Positions 57,580-60,000 of a DNA stretch of 60,000 nucleotides are shown piece after piece. The stretch's first letter is position 1. The number at the start of each line of letters is the position of its first letter. The notes beneath the pieces are model-generated. The model worked only from the letters and a program-made list of their open reading frames with translations, was not told the origin of the DNA and made no database searches. The stretch spans positions 84,736,756 through 84,796,755 of the forward strand of contig CM060731.1 of assembly GCA_030704615.1 (NCBI GenBank), read 5' to 3'. The translations under genes were made by a program, and so were the position numbers. Source of the stretch: Takakia lepidozioides (taxonomy: Eukaryota; Streptophyta; Takakiopsida; Takakiales; Takakiaceae).

Positions 57580-57800
57580 TGGATGGATAATGGATGGATG
57601 TTGGATGGATGGATGGTCCATGGATGATAAAGGTTCAGGTAAAGATTGAGTGTTAGGGTTGAGGTAAAGGTAAAGGTTGTGAGGTAAAGGTTGTGAGGTA
57701 AAGGGTTGAGTGTTAGGGTTGAGGTAGGGTGATAAGGATGATAAGGGTTAGGGTTTGGGGTTTGGGGTTCACGGTTGGGGTTTGAGTTTGGGGTTTCAGG
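57580..57800. repeat. Microsatellite block: GGATG, GAGGTAAAGGTT and degenerate GGGTTTAGG-like repeats
   Basis: TGGATGGA units (57580-57630) are followed by GAGGTAAAGGTTGTGAGGTAA units, then GTTAGGGTTTGGGGTTTGGG (57745-57765), reminiscent of degenerate plant telomere repeats (TTTAGGG) but not in perfect array. Confidence 0.8.
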
Positions 57801-57804
57801 GTTA

Positions 57805-57968
57805 CTGTTGTAAAACCCGTGTTTCCGCGGTAATGGGTGCTCTTCCGCGGAAATAGACCCTACATCTTCCTCCATTTTCATGCCAGGTGGACTGGGCTCA
57901 CATGCTCACAGGCTCATGGGGCTGGGCTCACATGCTCACAGGCTCACGGGGCTGGGCTCACACTCTAG
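57805..57968. repeat. CCGCGGAAATAG motifs and a 33-bp GCTCACATGCTCACAGG repeat
   Basis: GTTTCCGCGGTAATGGG and TTCCGCGGAAATAGACCC (57820-57853) precede three copies of GGGCTCACATGCTCACAGG (57893-57960). The order resembles the right end of element B, but the terminal repeat TATTTCATGAGC is missing. Confidence 0.55.
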
Positions 57969-57989
57969 CATTCTCCTATTTGGGGTGCT

Positions 57990-59671
57990 ACTTCAGCATC
58001 TGCAAATAAGAGAACGCTGATTAGTTGGGCGCAACTCTGTAAAAAGAAGAAGCATGGAGGCCTTGGAGTTCTTGACCCTCAATCTCAGATTGTTGCCTTA
58101 TTAGCAAAATGGGTGTCGGGAATCTTCACCCACCTCCAGAGTCCCTGGAGCAGGTTAGTTAGGCACCATATTGCGGCGACAATCCCACGAACAAGTACTC
58201 TGTGGCCTTCTTCTCTCAGATGGATAGTTCAAGGTGGTCATATGAATGTCAAACATGGGATTGGGTCAAAAGCTTGGCAAACTATCTGGTCTGCCTGGTG
58301 CAAATTGAGGAATTTCCTGGTTCAAACGATGCCTGCTTCTTTTGATGAAGTTATGAGACAACCGCTCTTTGGTAATTATAATCGTGATTCTGAAGACCTT
58401 GTCCAGTGCTCTAAAAGATGGTCGCATTGGGAGCATGCGGGCCTGTCCCATCTTATGCATTTTTGGGATGTAGATGTAGGCCCTGCAATCTTACCCGAAG
58501 TGGCTGCGATTGGTTTCTCCTCCAGAAGAGTGGCCTCTGGGTGGCATACTGTCATGGGTAGCCTTCCTCAGAGATGGCTTCACTTTCTCTCCAACACTCA
58601 AAGCTCGTCGCTTCCTAGGTGGATGGGGTTTCACTCTAAGGCTGGCCCAAATGTTATGTATGTTACAGCCTTGGCCAGAGACCAATATTTGGGCATCACC
58701 TTCAGAGTGCAAGGAAACTGCATCTTGACCTGTCCCCTTGAAGCTCAATTTCATGTCACAGCTGACCGGTACGATATCAGAGTTATATGCTCAACCTCTG
58801 GTAAATCGAACCCTTCCCCCCCCCATTCAGCTGCAGCATTATGATAATTCCTTCTTCTGGTTCCTCTCTGCGCCGGTAAGATTGCTTCAATTCGATCCTA
58901 GTGAATGGCTATGGATGTCTAAGAAGCACAACCATTTTTATGCATACACTGTTAAGATGGGTTACTCTCTCCTGGTGCCTAAGCAATCCTTTGACAGAAA
59001 ATGGTCGAGAAAACCTTTTGGGGCACTCTGTGTCGTGGGACCTAGTTTGGGCGGAAGCATAGAGCTGCTAAGATCTCATCCTTTCTTTGGAGGGTTGCCA
59101 ATAGAATCCTACATGTTGGAAGCATTATCTCTGACCCTCCCTCTCCCTGTCTTACCTGCAGTATGAATTCTCCAGAGGATCTGGAGCATTGCCTAATTTC
59201 TTGTCCCTTTGCAGCGGCAGTTTGGGCCCGTGCTACTGCCCTATATGCCTTCTGGAACAATGACCTTATCTACTCTACCTCTGCTCTTCTCCTCAATATT
59301 AAAGATGGGGGCTTGTTATGTTCCTGTCCATTTTGGGAGTCTCTAGGGGCATTGTGCTTTGGCATATATTGAAGATGAGGTGTTCTATTGTTTTTCATAA
59401 TGCTATGCCTTGCCTGCAAAAGGTCTTGTTCTTAGCTCACTCAGACGTGAAGTCTGAAGCTTGGAAGTCATGGTGTCTCCTTGTGGCAGCAATTGCAAAG
59501 TGTGGAAATAGGAGAAAGGCCCAGCTCCTTGTAGACTTCGATAGATCTTGGGGTAAAGGAGGGTTCTTCTGCAGGAGAATTGACGAGTCTCGGATTGAAT
59601 GGTATGAAGACATCCCTGCCTGCTACATCAGTAATTGGGAGCCGCTAAAGGACGTCCTTCAATCCAAATGA
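57990..59671 (+). pseudogene. LINE 3' part with zf-RVT domain, frameshifted
   Basis: Starting at ~58040 the frames read KKKKHGGLGVLDPQSQ, LAKWVSGIFTHLQSPWSRLV and on to FFWFLSAPVRLLQFDPSEWLW (58738-59166), then the zinc-binding tail NSPEDLEHCLISCPFAAAVW (59163-59372) and SWGKGGFFCRR (to 59671). This is the region after RT in plant LINEs. Four frames are used, so it is inactive. The EN and RT parts are absent: a normal 5'-truncated LINE insertion. Confidence 0.75.
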
Positions 59672-60000
59672 TGTCGTGTATGGTGGGCGCCACGTCCAAC
59701 TGCCCGTTGGTGATCAATCCCTGGATGGAGACGATGCGAAGGTCAACTGGAGGCACAAAAGGAGTCTTAGAAAGGGGAAATCCAAGCTCAATTATCTTTT
59801 GAGGCCCCCAAAAAGAAGAGAGGCAACATGTAGATTTAGTGCTGTTAGGCTCTTAGTTATTGTCTCCCTGGTCTTTCATTCTGGTTTGCAGGTTGGCTCT
59901 TTGCAATAGTGCCTCTATTGGTCAGCCCTTCTCTTTCGTTCTCTTTGTCTTGCAGGCTAGCACTAGTGTGGTAGTGCTCTGTTTTTGTTCTCTGAGCTTG
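59672..60000. other. Probable LINE 3' UTR and flank
   Basis: Beyond the stop at 59671 no family is recognised; T-rich sequence with GTCTTGCAGG repeats (59885, 59950) runs to the window end. Confidence 0.35.

Noticed and set aside
57745-57790. Interstitial telomere array
   Set aside because: The GGGTTTGGGG phrases are degenerate and too few; a general microsatellite is the simpler reading.
1-60000. tRNA or rRNA genes
   Set aside because: No cloverleaf-like or rRNA-like stretch was recognised by eye; a covariance-model search would be needed to be certain.

Overview
This is plant nuclear DNA: GT-AG introns, a many-exon housekeeping gene, Ty3-type and LINE retroelements, and many decayed pentatricopeptide-repeat (PPR) fragments including a DYW-type tail. 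The repeat load and PPR debris suggest a seed-free vascular plant (fern or lycophyte). That is an inference, and the species cannot be named from sequence alone.

The most notable content is two copies of one large DNA transposon. Element A is 1438-14671 and element B, inverted relative to A, is 15204-26593. Both have ~20-bp terminal inverted repeats ending in TATTTCATGAGC, subterminal CATGAGC repeats and 9-10 bp target duplications (CTTGATGAGG for A, CCCCCGGAC for B), as in Mutator-like elements (MULEs). Each has the same plan: a MULE-type transposase (zinc finger, DDE-like core, SWIM finger) and a second gene read divergently from it, separated by a 1.5-2 kb array of perfect GC-centred palindromes. 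The second gene encodes a ParB/sulfiredoxin-like domain followed by what looks like a beta-class (permuted) DNA amino-methyltransferase. The palindrome differs between the copies by one base per arm, with the paired base changed too (arm GGAAATTCGGC in A, GGAAATGCGGC in B), and the same motif lies in introns of the methyltransferase gene and near the ends. I infer a transposon with its own DNA-modification or anti-silencing module and co-diverging target sites. Both copies are damaged. A has a dead transposase and a one-base frameshift in the methyltransferase. B has stops in the transposase and a methyltransferase lacking its SAM-binding end.

Element A sits in the pol region of a Ty3-type retrotransposon (gag 3-770, protease ~930-1437, start of RT 14682-15106). 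The rest of that pol appears at 36.2-38.6 kb, so element B and ~10 kb of other sequence (an OTU-like exon remnant, PPR fragments, dispersed repeats, a CACTA-like segment, simple repeats) also lie inside the retroelement's footprint.

From 41.77 to 53.15 kb on the + strand is an apparently complete aminoalcohol phosphotransferase gene (choline/ethanolamine phosphotransferase of the Kennedy pathway). It has about 18 exons, including a 10-nt micro-exon, and carries LINE remnants in one 3.9-kb intron. The last 7 kb holds an hAT-like BED-finger fragment, a PPR-DYW pseudogene tail, a dispersed repeat, microsatellites and a LINE 3' end.
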